A stretch of 64,000 bases of DNA. It comes from Kutzneria buriramensis. Its GTDB lineage: Bacteria; Actinomycetota; Actinomycetes; Mycobacteriales; Pseudonocardiaceae. Shown one piece after another: positions 17,515 through 25,499 of the stretch; position 1 is the first letter of the stretch; every line of letters begins with the position of its first letter. Under the pieces are notes generated by a model. The model was not told where the DNA came from. It ran no database searches and saw nothing but the letters and a program-made list of their open reading frames with translations. Location: positions 248,001-312,000 of the forward strand of contig NZ_QUNO01000010.1 of the NCBI RefSeq assembly GCF_003387475.1, in the 5' to 3' direction. A program made the translations under genes and the position numbers.

Positions 17515-18363
17515 GTGACCGCGCTGCTCGTCGTGATCCTCATCGTGGTGATCATCGGCGTGGCCGCCGTTCTGATGCGTCAGCGCGCGGCCGGCGGCCA
17601 GCGTCTGGAGGACGCCAAGGCCGACGCCCGCCGCTGGGTGGAGCGGCTCGGCGGCCAGGTGCTCAACCTGACCGGCACCAACGACGCCGCCAAGCAGGCG
17701 CTGGCCGACGCCGGGGAGCGGTACAACGCCGCCGGCTCGCAGATGGAGCAGGCGCGCACCGTCGAACAGTGCCGGCTGGTCACCCAGACCGCGCAGGAGG
17801 GGCTGTACTACGTGCGGGCCGCCCGCACCGCGATGGGCCTGGACCCGGGCCCCGAGCTGCCCGACCTCAACGGTCAGAGCCGCGCCGGCAAGGTCGACGG
17901 CGACCGCAGGGTCGAGGTGGAGGGGCACGAGTACGAGGCGTCCGCGCAGCCCGGAGCCGGCACGCCGCACTACTACCCCGGCGGCTATGTGGCCGGCCGG
18001 CCGGTGCCGCAGGGCTGGTACAGCGAGCCGTGGTGGAAGCCGGCGCTGGTCGCCGGCGCGTGGGGCATCGGCGCAGGCCTGCTGTTCAACGCGATGTTCT
18101 CCGGCATGCACAGCATCCCGTACGCCGTGGGCGGCTGGGACAACGGCGGCTTCGATGGTGGCCAGGGCTTCGGCGACTTCGGTGGCGACCAGGGGCAGCA
18201 GGCCGACTGGAACGGCGGGGACCAGGGCGGCGACTGGGGCAACGGCGGAGACCAGGGCGGCTGGGACGGCGGCGGCGACCAGGGCGGCGGCTGGGACTTC
18301 GGCGGTGGCGGCGACTGGGGTGGCGGTGGCGACTGGGGCGGTGGCGGCGACAACAACTGGTGA
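17515..18363 (+). CDS. Membrane-anchored protein with Gly/Asp/Trp-rich repetitive tail (DUF1542-like middle)
   Basis: The protein has 282 residues; the GTG at 17515 follows GGGAGG. Residues 2-19 are a transmembrane anchor (TALLVVILIVVIIGVAAVL). Residues 25-110 form a helical domain (DAKADARRWVERLGGQVL, NAAGSQMEQARTVEQCRLV). A Pro/Tyr-rich section (HYYPGGYVAGRPVPQGWYSE) leads to a second hydrophobic stretch (WWKPALVAGAWGIGAGLLFN). The last ~75 residues are almost only Gly, Asp, Gln, Trp and Asn (GGDQGG, GGGGDWGG units). Related actinomycete proteins are annotated only as DUF-containing membrane proteins. The 28-residue peptide is encoded 107 bp upstream. Confidence 0.82.
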   Translation: MTALLVVILIVVIIGVAAVLMRQRAAGGQRLEDAKADARRWVERLGGQVLNLTGTNDAAKQALADAGERYNAAGSQMEQARTVEQCRLVTQTAQEGLYYVRAARTAMGLDPGPELPDLNGQSRAGKVDGDRRVEVEGHEYEASAQPGAGTPHYYPGGYVAGRPVPQGWYSEPWWKPALVAGAWGIGAGLLFNAMFSGMHSIPYAVGGWDNGGFDGGQGFGDFGGDQGQQADWNGGDQGGDWGNGGDQGGWDGGGDQGGGWDFGGGGDWGGGGDWGGGGDNNW

Positions 18364-18366
18364 CGC

Positions 18367-19176
18367 TCAGGCCGCCGGCTGGCAGCTAGGGCACCAGTAG
18401 AGATTGCGGCCGGCCAACTCCTTCGTCAGCACGGGCGTGCCGCAGACCAGGCAGGGCTGACCGGCGCGGCGGTAGACGTACACCTCGCCGCCGTGCCGGT
18501 CCTGACGTGGCGCCCGGCCGGTGACCTTCGGGTCGTGTTCCGGCCGAACGGTGTCGATCCGGCCGACCCGCACCCCGTACCGCATCAACTCGACGAGATC
18601 CGCCCAGATCGAGTCCCACTGTTCGCGGTCGAGCTGCTTGCCGGACAGCATCGGGTCGATGCCGTGCCGGAACAGCACCTCGGCGCGGTAGACGTTGCCG
18701 ACGCCGGCGAGCACGGCCTGGTCGAGCAGCAATGCGGCGACCGACACCCGCGACTTCGAAATCCGCTGCCACGCCCGCTCCGGGTCGGCATCGCGACGCA
18801 GCGGGTCCGGCCCGAGCCGCGCGAACAGCGCGTCGACCTCGTCGTCGGTGAGCAGCTCGCACGCGGTCGGGCCGCGGAGATCCGTGCCGTGGGTTTCGCC
18901 GAGCATGCGCATCCGGACCATGCCGGTGACCACCGGTTCCGGACGCGCGAACTCGGTGAACGTCCCGTACAGGCCGAGGTGCACATGGACGGTCGCGTCC
19001 GGTCCGTACCGGTGCAGCAGGTGCTTGCCGACGGCCTCGGCCTTTTCGAGCACCCGGCCGTCGACCGTCGCCGAGCCGGTGAACTTGCCCTGTGGGCTGC
19101 TGACCTGCACCTTGTTACCGGCGTACCGGCGGTGGTGCAGCCGGGCGAGCCGGTGCAGCGTGTGACCTTCCGGCAT
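18367..19176 (-). CDS. Fpg/Nei-family DNA glycosylase (Nei2-like)
   Basis: The protein has 269 residues with its ATG at 19176. It begins M-P-E-G-H-T, giving the Pro/Glu catalytic N-terminus after Met removal. The helix-two-turn-helix reads AVLAGVGNVYRAEVLFRHGI. The C-terminal zinc finger has two CxxC pairs (CLVCG and YWCPSC). The set supports a bifunctional glycosylase/AP-lyase removing oxidised bases. Its start codon overlaps the rpiB stop by one base (TGATG), so the two are translationally coupled, as in the M. tuberculosis Rv2465c-Rv2464c pair. Confidence 0.95.
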   Translation of the reverse strand: MPEGHTLHRLARLHHRRYAGNKVQVSSPQGKFTGSATVDGRVLEKAEAVGKHLLHRYGPDATVHVHLGLYGTFTEFARPEPVVTGMVRMRMLGETHGTDLRGPTACELLTDDEVDALFARLGPDPLRRDADPERAWQRISKSRVSVAALLLDQAVLAGVGNVYRAEVLFRHGIDPMLSGKQLDREQWDSIWADLVELMRYGVRVGRIDTVRPEHDPKVTGRAPRQDRHGGEVYVYRRAGQPCLVCGTPVLTKELAGRNLYWCPSCQPAA

Positions 19177-19649
19177 CAGGTGGTCGGCAGCTCCGGCGCG
19201 ACCCCGGTCCGCTCGTAGTCGGCCACGATGTCGATGCGGCGCTGGTGGCGCTCGGCGTTGGAGAACGGTGTGGCCACGAACGCCTCCACGATCGCGGTGG
19301 CGTCCTCGAGGCTGTGCATGCGCGCGCCGATGCCGACGACCTGGGCGTTGTTGTGCTCGCGGGACAGCTTGGCGGTCTCGGTGTTCCACGCCAGCGCGGC
19401 GCGGATGCCGGGGACCTTGTTGGCGGCGATCTGCTCGCCGTTGCCGGAACCGCCGATCACCACGCCGAGGCTGCCCTCGTCGGCGACGACGGCCGCCGCG
19501 GTGGCGATGCAGAAGGCGGGGTAGTCGTCCTCGGCGTCGTAGACGGCGGGGCCGATGTCGACCACGTCGTGCCCGCTGGCTGTGAGGTGCTTGACCAGGT
19601 GGGACTTCAGCTCGTAGCCGGCGTGGTCGGAACCCAGGTAGACGCGCAC
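19176..19649 (-). CDS. rpiB: Ribose-5-phosphate isomerase B
   Basis: The protein has 157 residues. The N-terminus MRVYLGSDHAGYELKSHLV carries the RpiB SDHAG phosphate/sugar-binding motif. GVVIGGSGNGEQIAANKVPG follows, where in actinobacterial and mycobacterial enzymes the proton-relay residue is Glu/Ser near GSGNGE rather than the Cys of E. coli RpiB. REHNNAQVVGIGARMHS completes the active site. It interconverts ribose-5-phosphate and ribulose-5-phosphate in the pentose phosphate pathway. It is divergent from the ComB-like gene over a 79-bp spacer. Confidence 0.96.
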   Translation of the reverse strand: MRVYLGSDHAGYELKSHLVKHLTASGHDVVDIGPAVYDAEDDYPAFCIATAAAVVADEGSLGVVIGGSGNGEQIAANKVPGIRAALAWNTETAKLSREHNNAQVVGIGARMHSLEDATAIVEAFVATPFSNAERHQRRIDIVADYERTGVAPELPTT

Positions 19650-19728
19650 GGTGCAGAGTCTGCCATCCGGTGCCGGGCCGCGAGTAATTCAGCTGCCCGG
19701 AGGTGACGCACGCACCACACTCCGACGG

Positions 19729-20550
19729 GTGACCGACGACGTGTTTCGCCAGGACGGGTACCGGTTGCGCCTCGAATGGGGTGAGAACGGCGTCGCGGCG
19801 CTGGGGGCGGACTGCGCGGTGCTGGTCATCGTCGACGTGCTGTCGTTCACCACGGCGGTCGACATCGCGCTGGATCGCGGCGGCCGGGTGCTGCCCGTAC
19901 GAAGAGGAGATGTTCGTGCGATCTCCTCCGCGCGGGCGGCGGGCGCGGTCGTCGCCGGAGAACAGCGGTGGACGCTGCGGCCGTCGTCGTTGATCGACCT
20001 GCCCGCCGACACACTGCTCGCCCTGCCGTCACCCAATGGGGCGACGCTGTGCGCGCAGGCGGCCGCCACCGGCGCGACCGTCTTCGCCGCGTGTCTGCGG
20101 AACGCCGAGTCGGTCGCGCGCGAAGTCGAGAAGGTCGCCGACGGACGTCCGATCGGCATCGTGCCGGCCGGCGAGCGGTGGGGCGTCACCGCCGGACCGC
20201 TGCGCCCCGGCATCGAGGACCTGCTCGGCGCAGGCGCCGTCGCCGCCGCGCTGCTCGGCACGGCCACCAGCAAGTCGACGAAATCCAGCAGTTCGTCGAA
20301 CTCCAGAACTTCGACGAACTTCAGGCCTTCGACGAACGTCGGCGGCGCGTCGCCGGAGGCCAGGCTGGCGGCGAACTGCTACGTCAACGAAATCGAGAAT
20401 GTCGTCGAACTTCTCCGCGGCTGCGCGTCCGGACGTGAGCTGACGGCCGCCGGGCACGCCGCCGACGTCGAACTCGCCGCCGCGGTCGGCACCAGTTCGT
20501 GTGCACCGGTGCTCCGCGACGGCGTGCTGACCAACAGACTGTCTCCATGA
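19729..20550 (+). CDS. 2-phosphosulfolactate phosphatase (ComB-like) with low-complexity insertion
   Basis: The protein has 273 residues from the GTG at 19729 (VTDDVFRQDG). ComB-type features are IVDVLSFTTAVDIALDRGG (conserved Asp), LPSPNGATLCAQA, and GIVPAGERWG. The family hydrolyses 2-phosphosulfolactate in coenzyme M synthesis, but many bacterial members have no CoM pathway and an unknown substrate; that applies here. Residues ~182-204 are an insertion made only of Ser, Thr, Lys, Asn, Arg and Phe (SKSTKSSSSSNSRTSTNF), encoded by an 18-bp repeat array, before the conserved PEARLAANCY segment. The stop overlaps the next gene by 4 bp (ATGA). Confidence 0.8.
   Translation: MTDDVFRQDGYRLRLEWGENGVAALGADCAVLVIVDVLSFTTAVDIALDRGGRVLPVRRGDVRAISSARAAGAVVAGEQRWTLRPSSLIDLPADTLLALPSPNGATLCAQAAATGATVFAACLRNAESVAREVEKVADGRPIGIVPAGERWGVTAGPLRPGIEDLLGAGAVAAALLGTATSKSTKSSSSSNSRTSTNFRPSTNVGGASPEARLAANCYVNEIENVVELLRGCASGRELTAAGHAADVELAAAVGTSSCAPVLRDGVLTNRLSP
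20275..20342. repeat. In-frame 18-bp repeat array inserted in the ComB-like gene
   Basis: Units start at 20275, 20293, 20311 and 20329 with an exact 18-bp period. The first is TCGACGAAATCCAGCAGT and the next two differ at 4-7 positions. The array adds about 20 Ser/Thr/Asn residues where homologues would simply have a loop. It matches the family seen in the S53 linker. Confidence 0.75.
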
Positions 20551-21371
20551 GCGCGCGCTGGATCGAGGTCGCCGACGGAGTGCACGTCCGTCGGTACGAG
20601 GAGCTGGACCTGTCACTCGGGTTGGTCGTCGGCGACGACGCCTGCCTGGTGGTCGACACCGGCGGCGACGAGGTGCAGGGTGCCGAGTGGGCCTCGGCCG
20701 TACGCAGGGTGACGCCGCTGCCGTGGACCGTCGTGCTCACACACTCACATTTCGACCACTCCTTCGGCACCCAGGCCTTCCTGCCCTGCCCCGTGCTCGC
20801 CCATCCGAACTGCGTCGACGAACTCGTCATCGAGAGCGCCGAGGAGAAGGACAAATGGTCGGCGTACTACACCGACCAGAAGCGCCCGGAAATCGCCGCC
20901 GCCATCCGCGCCACCCGGATCGTGCTGCCGAACACGTTGGTGTCCGAACGAACGACGGTCGACCTCGGCGGCCGGATCGTCGAAATCGAGCAATTCGGCC
21001 TCGGGCACACCGACAACGACCTGGTGCTGCGCGTCCCGGACGCCGATGTCGTGTTCGCCGGCGACCTGGTGGAGAACGGCGCGCCGCCGTCGTTCCCGGG
21101 CTCGTTCCCGGCGTCGTGGCCGACGGCGCTCGCCGGGCTGCTCACCCTGACGGGTCCGGACACGGTCGTCGTGCCGGGGCACGGCGAACCCGTGGACGCC
21201 GCCTTCGTCGACCGGCAGCGGGCCGACATCGCGGCCGTCGTCGAGCTCGCGGCGGCCTTCGTGGCCGGTTCGGTCACGCTCGAGGACGTGCTCCGTGACT
21301 CACCGTTCCCGGCCGAGGCGACCCGTAGGGCCATCGGAAGGTTGACGGGGCGTAACCGTTCCGGCCGGTAA
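20547..21371 (+). CDS. Metallo-beta-lactamase-fold hydrolase
   Basis: The protein has 274 residues; its ATG at 20547 overlaps the ComB stop (ATGA). The canonical zinc motif HxHxDH reads THSHFDHSFG. Later ligands are in GLGHTDNDL, FAGDLVENG and VVPGHGEPVD, giving a binuclear-site pattern. The N-terminus VHVRRYEELDLSLGLVVGDD and the VVDTGGDE turn are typical of class-B-like MBL hydrolases. Substrates range from lactones to thioesters and none is indicated here. The C-terminal helices (VVELAAAFVAGSVTLEDVL) are an accessory found in such actinomycete proteins. Coupling with ComB suggests a shared pathway. Confidence 0.9.
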   Translation: MSARWIEVADGVHVRRYEELDLSLGLVVGDDACLVVDTGGDEVQGAEWASAVRRVTPLPWTVVLTHSHFDHSFGTQAFLPCPVLAHPNCVDELVIESAEEKDKWSAYYTDQKRPEIAAAIRATRIVLPNTLVSERTTVDLGGRIVEIEQFGLGHTDNDLVLRVPDADVVFAGDLVENGAPPSFPGSFPASWPTALAGLLTLTGPDTVVVPGHGEPVDAAFVDRQRADIAAVVELAAAFVAGSVTLEDVLRDSPFPAEATRRAIGRLTGRNRSGR

Positions 21372-21455
21372 CAGGTCCCTTCACCGAGGGCATTGCCCCG
21401 AACAGTCGATAGCCAGCGCGAGCCTGACCGACAAACTGTTACCTAACGGCTATCG
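21367..21455. promoter_or_regulatory. Two interleaved 8-bp inverted repeats upstream of the redox operon
   Basis: GGTAACAG (21367-21374) pairs with CTGTTACC (21436-21443), and CGATAGCC (21407-21414) pairs with GGCTATCG (21448-21455). The order is A-B-A'-B'. The region also carries GACAAACTGTT (21430-21440), repeated at 22979. It is a candidate regulatory region for the first FAD reductase; chance cannot be excluded for 8-bp arms. Confidence 0.35.
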
Positions 21456-21535
21456 GAGCGCGATCCGACGGCCGGGGTCACACGTGCGGTCGGGGCCGGC
21501 GTGGCGGGAACCACGCGGTGAGCGAGGACTAGTCG

Positions 21536-22867
21536 GTGAACCGACGAGATCGCATCGTCGTAGTAGGGGCTGGAACGGCGGGCTTGAGGGCCGCCGAACG
21601 GCTGCGTGAACTCAGGTTCGAGGGTGAGGTGGTGATGGTCGGCAACGAGCCACACCGTCCTTATCACCGACCTGAGCTGTCCAAGCGGTTCCTGACCGGG
21701 AGAGTGCAAGCCGACCAGCTGACGCTGGCCGCCTACACCGAGGTCGACGCACGCTGGCGGCTGAACACCGCCGCCCGCGGTATCGACACGGCCAAGCGGG
21801 CGCTACTCCTTCCGGGTGGCGAACAGCTCGCCTACGACGGTCTCGTGATCGCAACCGGCATGGAGTCCCGGCATCTGCCGGGCGCTCCGGTCAGCGACCC
21901 GCGCGTGCACCAGCTACGCACCCTTGACGACGCGACCCGCCTGCACGAGGCGCTGTCGACGGACAAGGAACCCGTCGTGGTCATCGGTGGCGGTTTCACC
22001 GGCTGCGAGGTCGCGGCCAGCATCCGCACGCTGAAGCGCCGGGTGACCGTCGTGACGGACGGCCCCGCGCTGATGGCCGGCGCGTTGCCGCCTGAGCTGT
22101 GTGACAGCATCACCCGGTTGCACCAGAGCAAGGGCGTCGGTGTGGTCCTCGGCGTCGAGGTGCTGCACTGGCTGGTGCAGGACCACGGCATCGCGATCCA
22201 CCTGTCCGACGGCCAGGTGCTGGTCGCCGGGCACGTCGTGATCGCGGTCGGCGGCCTGCCGGCGGTGTCCTGGCTGCGCGGCTCCAAGGTGCGTCACCAC
22301 GAGCTGGACGGCGTGTACTGCGAGCCGACCTGCCACGCGATCGGCGCCACCGACGTGGTGGCGGCCGGCGACGTGGCGTGCTGGCCCAACCTGCGGTTCG
22401 ACGACGCGCCCAGACGGGTCGAACACTGGCTCAACGCGGTCGAGATGGGCCGCGCGGCGGCGGAGAACCTGCTGCTGGGCCCGGCGCGGGCCACCGCGTT
22501 CACGCCGATACCGCGGTTCTGGACCGAACAGCACCGAATGAAGGTGCAGGTCGCGGGCCAGCCGCAGTTGGGCGGCGAACACGGGCGGCTCGGCGCGGGC
22601 TGCCTGGCGTCGGCACGCCGGGACGGACTCGTCGGGTTGACCACGGTCGACCGGTCGCGCGAGTTCAACCGCCTCCTGGCCGGGCTCAATGCCCGCCGGC
22701 CGGCGCCGTCCACACGGAGAAAAGGATTCCAGGAGCCGGTCGCGACCGTCCGGGAACACATGCATCGAGCAGGAGAAGCTATGCGCCCGCCGCCGAAGTC
22801 AACCCCCTTGGTGTCGAACTACCTGCCGGCCGGCGTGACGCTCACACCAACTTCTACAAGAACATAG
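21536..22867 (+). CDS. FAD-dependent ferredoxin/rubredoxin-reductase-type oxidoreductase, paralogue 1
   Basis: The protein has 443 residues with a GTG start. The N-terminal FAD dinucleotide fold is RIVVVGAGTAGLRAAERLRE, and YHRPELSKRFLTG is the FAD-binding loop of ferredoxin-reductase-like flavoproteins. A second GxGxxG for NAD(P)H appears as PVVVIGGGFTGCEVAAS, and the FAD-contacting segment is TDVVAAGDVACWPN. The protein is clearly paralogous to the product of 24044-25399 (shared HRPxLSK, RHLxGAP, RVEHWLNAxEMGRAAAENLL). It probably passes electrons from NAD(P)H to the nearby ferredoxin or membrane protein. The C-terminal ~60 residues are unlike the paralogue. Confidence 0.88.
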   Translation: MNRRDRIVVVGAGTAGLRAAERLRELRFEGEVVMVGNEPHRPYHRPELSKRFLTGRVQADQLTLAAYTEVDARWRLNTAARGIDTAKRALLLPGGEQLAYDGLVIATGMESRHLPGAPVSDPRVHQLRTLDDATRLHEALSTDKEPVVVIGGGFTGCEVAASIRTLKRRVTVVTDGPALMAGALPPELCDSITRLHQSKGVGVVLGVEVLHWLVQDHGIAIHLSDGQVLVAGHVVIAVGGLPAVSWLRGSKVRHHELDGVYCEPTCHAIGATDVVAAGDVACWPNLRFDDAPRRVEHWLNAVEMGRAAAENLLLGPARATAFTPIPRFWTEQHRMKVQVAGQPQLGGEHGRLGAGCLASARRDGLVGLTTVDRSREFNRLLAGLNARRPAPSTRRKGFQEPVATVREHMHRAGEAMRPPPKSTPLVSNYLPAGVTLTPTSTRT

Positions 22868-22978
22868 ACAACGGGATTCGTTACTTCCGCTAACCAGAAA
22901 CGAAGCAACACCCTGGCAGCTACTCCGTTCAGCCGAGCGGATTACTCCTCCAGAGGCCTGGAGGCGGCTGTCGCCACA

Positions 22979-22989
22979 GACAAACTGTT
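22979..22989. promoter_or_regulatory. GACAAACTGTT element upstream of the cytochrome-b-like gene
   Basis: The 11-mer is identical to the one at 21430-21440 upstream of the first FAD reductase, and the flanks resemble each other too (GTTACCTAAC against GTTTAACCAC). Two copies in the two leader regions of one gene cluster suggest a shared activator or repressor site. Confidence 0.4.
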
Positions 22990-23008
22990 TAACCACGACC
23001 AACGATAA

Positions 23009-23734
23009 GTGACAATCGGACATCCGACCCGGAGCATGGCCCCCACCAGGCGGCCCACCCCGTTGCTCCAGTCGGAGGACCCCGAGCTCACGGCCGTCCG
23101 GGAGGCGTCTGAGGTGTCGACGCAGTTGATTACGTTGACGCAGTTGATTACTTCGCCGACAGTGCACTCCGCGCACGATTCCGGCGTGCGCCAGGTAGCC
23201 GCGCTGTCGGCCCGGCTGGCCTATGCGTTGATGTGCCTGACCCTCGTCTGGGGAATTTTCACGGCGACCGGATGGGTCGCGAAGCTGACAGGGCGCCAGG
23301 CCGTTCGTAGCAGCCACATGATAATGGCGACGTTCACTCTCGCCTTTGGTGGACTACACGCGGCATGCTTCCTTTTCCTGACCGATTCCGACGAGATCTT
23401 CAGCTGGGTGAACCTGGTGATCCCGATCGTGGGCGGCGGGCAGCTGCGCTGGGCGTTCGGCATCGTCGGACTGGAGGTGATGACCGCGATCCTGATCTCC
23501 ACCGGGCTCGTCAAGTTCTTCGTGTACCGGAACTGGCTGCGCTTCCACCAGCTCGCGTACATCGCGGTGGGCATCACCATCGTGCACTCGTGGCTCGGCG
23601 CGGTCGCCAACGGTCACCTGTCCATCGTCTGGCTCGGCGGACTGACCCTGATGATCCCGACGGTCGTGCTGGCCGTCCTGCGTTTCGTTCCAAGCAAGAA
23701 CCTCGTCGGAGCAGGTCTGCTCAACGGCGGTTAG
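23009..23734 (+). CDS. Ferric-reductase-like / cytochrome-b-type transmembrane protein
   Basis: The protein has 241 residues from the GTG at 23009; the ATG at 23036 (MAPTRRPTP) is an alternative. About 60 soluble N-terminal residues include a duplicated hexapeptide (TQLITLTQLIT) from an 18-bp repeat. Five to six transmembrane helices follow (ALMCLTLVWGIFTATGWVAK; MIMATFTLAFGGLHAACFLF; LEVMTAILISTGLVKFF; HQLAYIAVGITIVHSW; LTLMIPTVVLAVL). His residues in the helices (SSHMIM, GGLHAA, FHQLAY, IVHSW) could bind two hemes, as in the ferric reductase-like domain. It probably moves electrons between the ferredoxin/FAD reductases and a membrane or external acceptor. Confidence 0.8.
   Translation: MTIGHPTRSMAPTRRPTPLLQSEDPELTAVREASEVSTQLITLTQLITSPTVHSAHDSGVRQVAALSARLAYALMCLTLVWGIFTATGWVAKLTGRQAVRSSHMIMATFTLAFGGLHAACFLFLTDSDEIFSWVNLVIPIVGGGQLRWAFGIVGLEVMTAILISTGLVKFFVYRNWLRFHQLAYIAVGITIVHSWLGAVANGHLSIVWLGGLTLMIPTVVLAVLRFVPSKNLVGAGLLNGG
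23117..23152. repeat. Two-copy 18-bp repeat in the cytochrome-b-like gene
   Basis: TCGACGCAGTTGATTACG (23117-23134) and TTGACGCAGTTGATTACT (23135-23152) differ at two positions only. They encode STQLIT and LTQLIT. The period and TTGAC/TCGAC core are those of the dispersed repeat family. Confidence 0.7.
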
Positions 23735-23816
23735 CGGGACACCCCCCGAACGTCCCGCCCCCACCCGCCACGCGGTTACCCCGATACCCGCCTCTTGAGA
23801 AAGGACAGCTGGCCCG

Positions 23817-24047
23817 ATGAGTCCTCGTCGCGCTCTGCACGGCAGCTCCCTGACCATCAGCGTGAACAATGGTCGCTGCCACCTCTACGGCACCTGTCAG
23901 TACGAGGCCCCGAGCCTGTTCGAACTGACCGAGGACGAGCGGCTGCGCTACGTCACCGAGGTGATCCCCGAGTACGCCGACCAGGCCCGCGCCGCCGCGA
24001 TGGCCTGCCCGATGCGTGCGATCCAGCTGTCCGGGGAGCGACTGTGA
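23817..24047 (+). CDS. 3Fe-4S-type single-cluster ferredoxin
   Basis: The protein has 76 residues. The cysteine pattern is C21-x5-C27 and C64-P65, without a fourth ligand in the first motif. This is the [3Fe-4S] ferredoxin arrangement typical of actinomycete P450 partners (LFEL after the first motif, ACPMRAI at the end). It lies between the membrane protein and the second FAD reductase, whose start overlaps its stop (GTGA), so these two proteins are translationally coupled. The likely role is as electron shuttle for the reductases; no P450 gene is in the window. Confidence 0.92.
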   Translation: MSPRRALHGSSLTISVNNGRCHLYGTCQYEAPSLFELTEDERLRYVTEVIPEYADQARAAAMACPMRAIQLSGERL

Positions 24048-25399
24048 GCGGCAGGATGGAACGGATCGTCATCGTCGGCGCCGGACTCACCGCGCTGCGG
24101 GCCGCGGAGCGCCTGCGCGAGCAGAAGTTCGACGGTGAGATCGTCATCGTCGGCGACGAGCCCTACAAGCCCTACCACCGGCCGGCGCTGTCCAAGCAGC
24201 TGGTCACCGGCAAGCTGGCCAGCAAGGACCTGTTCTTCCCGGCGTACCACGACATCGACGCGATCTGGCGGACCCGGACCCGGGCGCACAAGCTCGACCA
24301 CGGCCGGCACGTCGTGCACCTGCCCGGCGGCGAGGAACTCAAGTACGACGGCTTGATGATCGCCACCGGCGTCGAGGCCAGACACCTGGCCGGCGCGCCC
24401 CGGCACGACCCGCGCGTGCACGCCCTGCGCACGCTCGACGACGCCATCGCTATCAAGGAGACGCTGGCCCGCTCCAAGGGCCGGGTCGTGGTCATCGGTA
24501 CCGGCTTCACCGGCTGCGAGTTCGCCTCCAGCTGCCGCGAGATGAACCGCGACGTCACGATCATCGGCCGGTCCAAGACGCTGTTCGGCAAGGCGCTGGG
24601 CCCCGAACTCGGCGCGGCCATAGGCGATCTGCACCGCCGGCACGGCGTCGACCTGGCGCTCGGCGTGGACATCCGGCACTGGGCGACCGGCCCCGAGGGC
24701 GTCGCGATCGTGCTGTCGAACGAGCGGCTGATCACCGCCGCCTGCGTCGTGCTGGCCGTCGGCAGCATGCCGTCCACGGACTGGCTGGCCGGTTCCGGCC
24801 TGGTCCTGGAGGACGGCGTGCTGTGCGAGCCGACCTGTCACGTGGTCGGCGCCTCCGACGTCGTCGCCGCCGGTGACGTCGCCCGCTGGCCCAACCTGCG
24901 CTTCGACGGCGTGCCGCGGCGCGTGGAGCACTGGCTGAACGCGATCGAGATGGGGCGGGCCGCCGCCGAGAACCTGCTCGCCGGCAAGTCCCGGGCCAAG
25001 CCGTTCACGCCGCTGCCCCGGTTCTGGTCCGAGCAGCACCACGTGCGGATCCAGGCCGCTGGCATCCCGGCCATCGGTCAGCAGACGATGTACCTGAGCA
25101 CCCGGCCCAACGGCGCCGAGCGGTCCATCACTGGCTACATCCGGGCCGGCAAGCCCGTCGGCATCGTCGGCCTGAACCAGCCGCGCACGATGATCCACCT
25201 GACCCGGCAGCTGGACCAGAAGCTGCGGCCGATGGTGCCCACCACCGAGCGCGCCCGCACCCCGCGTCGCACGCCGGTGGAGAACCCGGCCTCGTCGACG
25301 GCGGAGACCTTGAGCGAGCGCACGCCCAGCAACGCCAAGATCGACGTCAACGAGCTGTCGGCCCGGCTGACGGCGCCGGCCATGCGCAACGGTCGCTGA
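24044..25399 (+). CDS. FAD-dependent ferredoxin-reductase-type oxidoreductase, paralogue 2
   Basis: The protein has 451 residues from the GTG at 24044, which overlaps the ferredoxin stop by 4 bp (the ATG at 24056 is possible). RIVIVGAGLTALRAAERLRE binds the FAD ADP moiety and YHRPALSKQLVTG is the family loop. RVVVIGTGFTGCEFASS binds NAD(P)H, and SDVVAAGDVARWPN is the second FAD motif. The domain order equals that of putidaredoxin-reductase-like enzymes, length ~400 plus a ~50-residue Pro/Thr-rich tail. It probably reduces the adjacent ferredoxin. A strong terminator follows at 25413-25437, closing the operon. Confidence 0.9.
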   Translation: MSGRMERIVIVGAGLTALRAAERLREQKFDGEIVIVGDEPYKPYHRPALSKQLVTGKLASKDLFFPAYHDIDAIWRTRTRAHKLDHGRHVVHLPGGEELKYDGLMIATGVEARHLAGAPRHDPRVHALRTLDDAIAIKETLARSKGRVVVIGTGFTGCEFASSCREMNRDVTIIGRSKTLFGKALGPELGAAIGDLHRRHGVDLALGVDIRHWATGPEGVAIVLSNERLITAACVVLAVGSMPSTDWLAGSGLVLEDGVLCEPTCHVVGASDVVAAGDVARWPNLRFDGVPRRVEHWLNAIEMGRAAAENLLAGKSRAKPFTPLPRFWSEQHHVRIQAAGIPAIGQQTMYLSTRPNGAERSITGYIRAGKPVGIVGLNQPRTMIHLTRQLDQKLRPMVPTTERARTPRRTPVENPASSTAETLSERTPSNAKIDVNELSARLTAPAMRNGR

Positions 25400-25412
25400 C
25401 GGTCACGTTTGG

Positions 25413-25437
25413 GGGCCCGTCCGGTCGGGACGGGCCC
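25413..25437. terminator. Hairpin terminator after the redox operon
   Basis: GGGCCCGTCC (25413-25422) and GGACGGGCCC (25428-25437) form a perfect 10-bp stem with a 5-nt loop, 13 bp beyond the stop of the second FAD reductase. Confidence 0.85.
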
Positions 25438-25499
25438 TCGACGGGTTCCGGGCAGGTAGCCTCTGGCCAGCACATACCTGGTGGTGGAGGCATGCGGCG

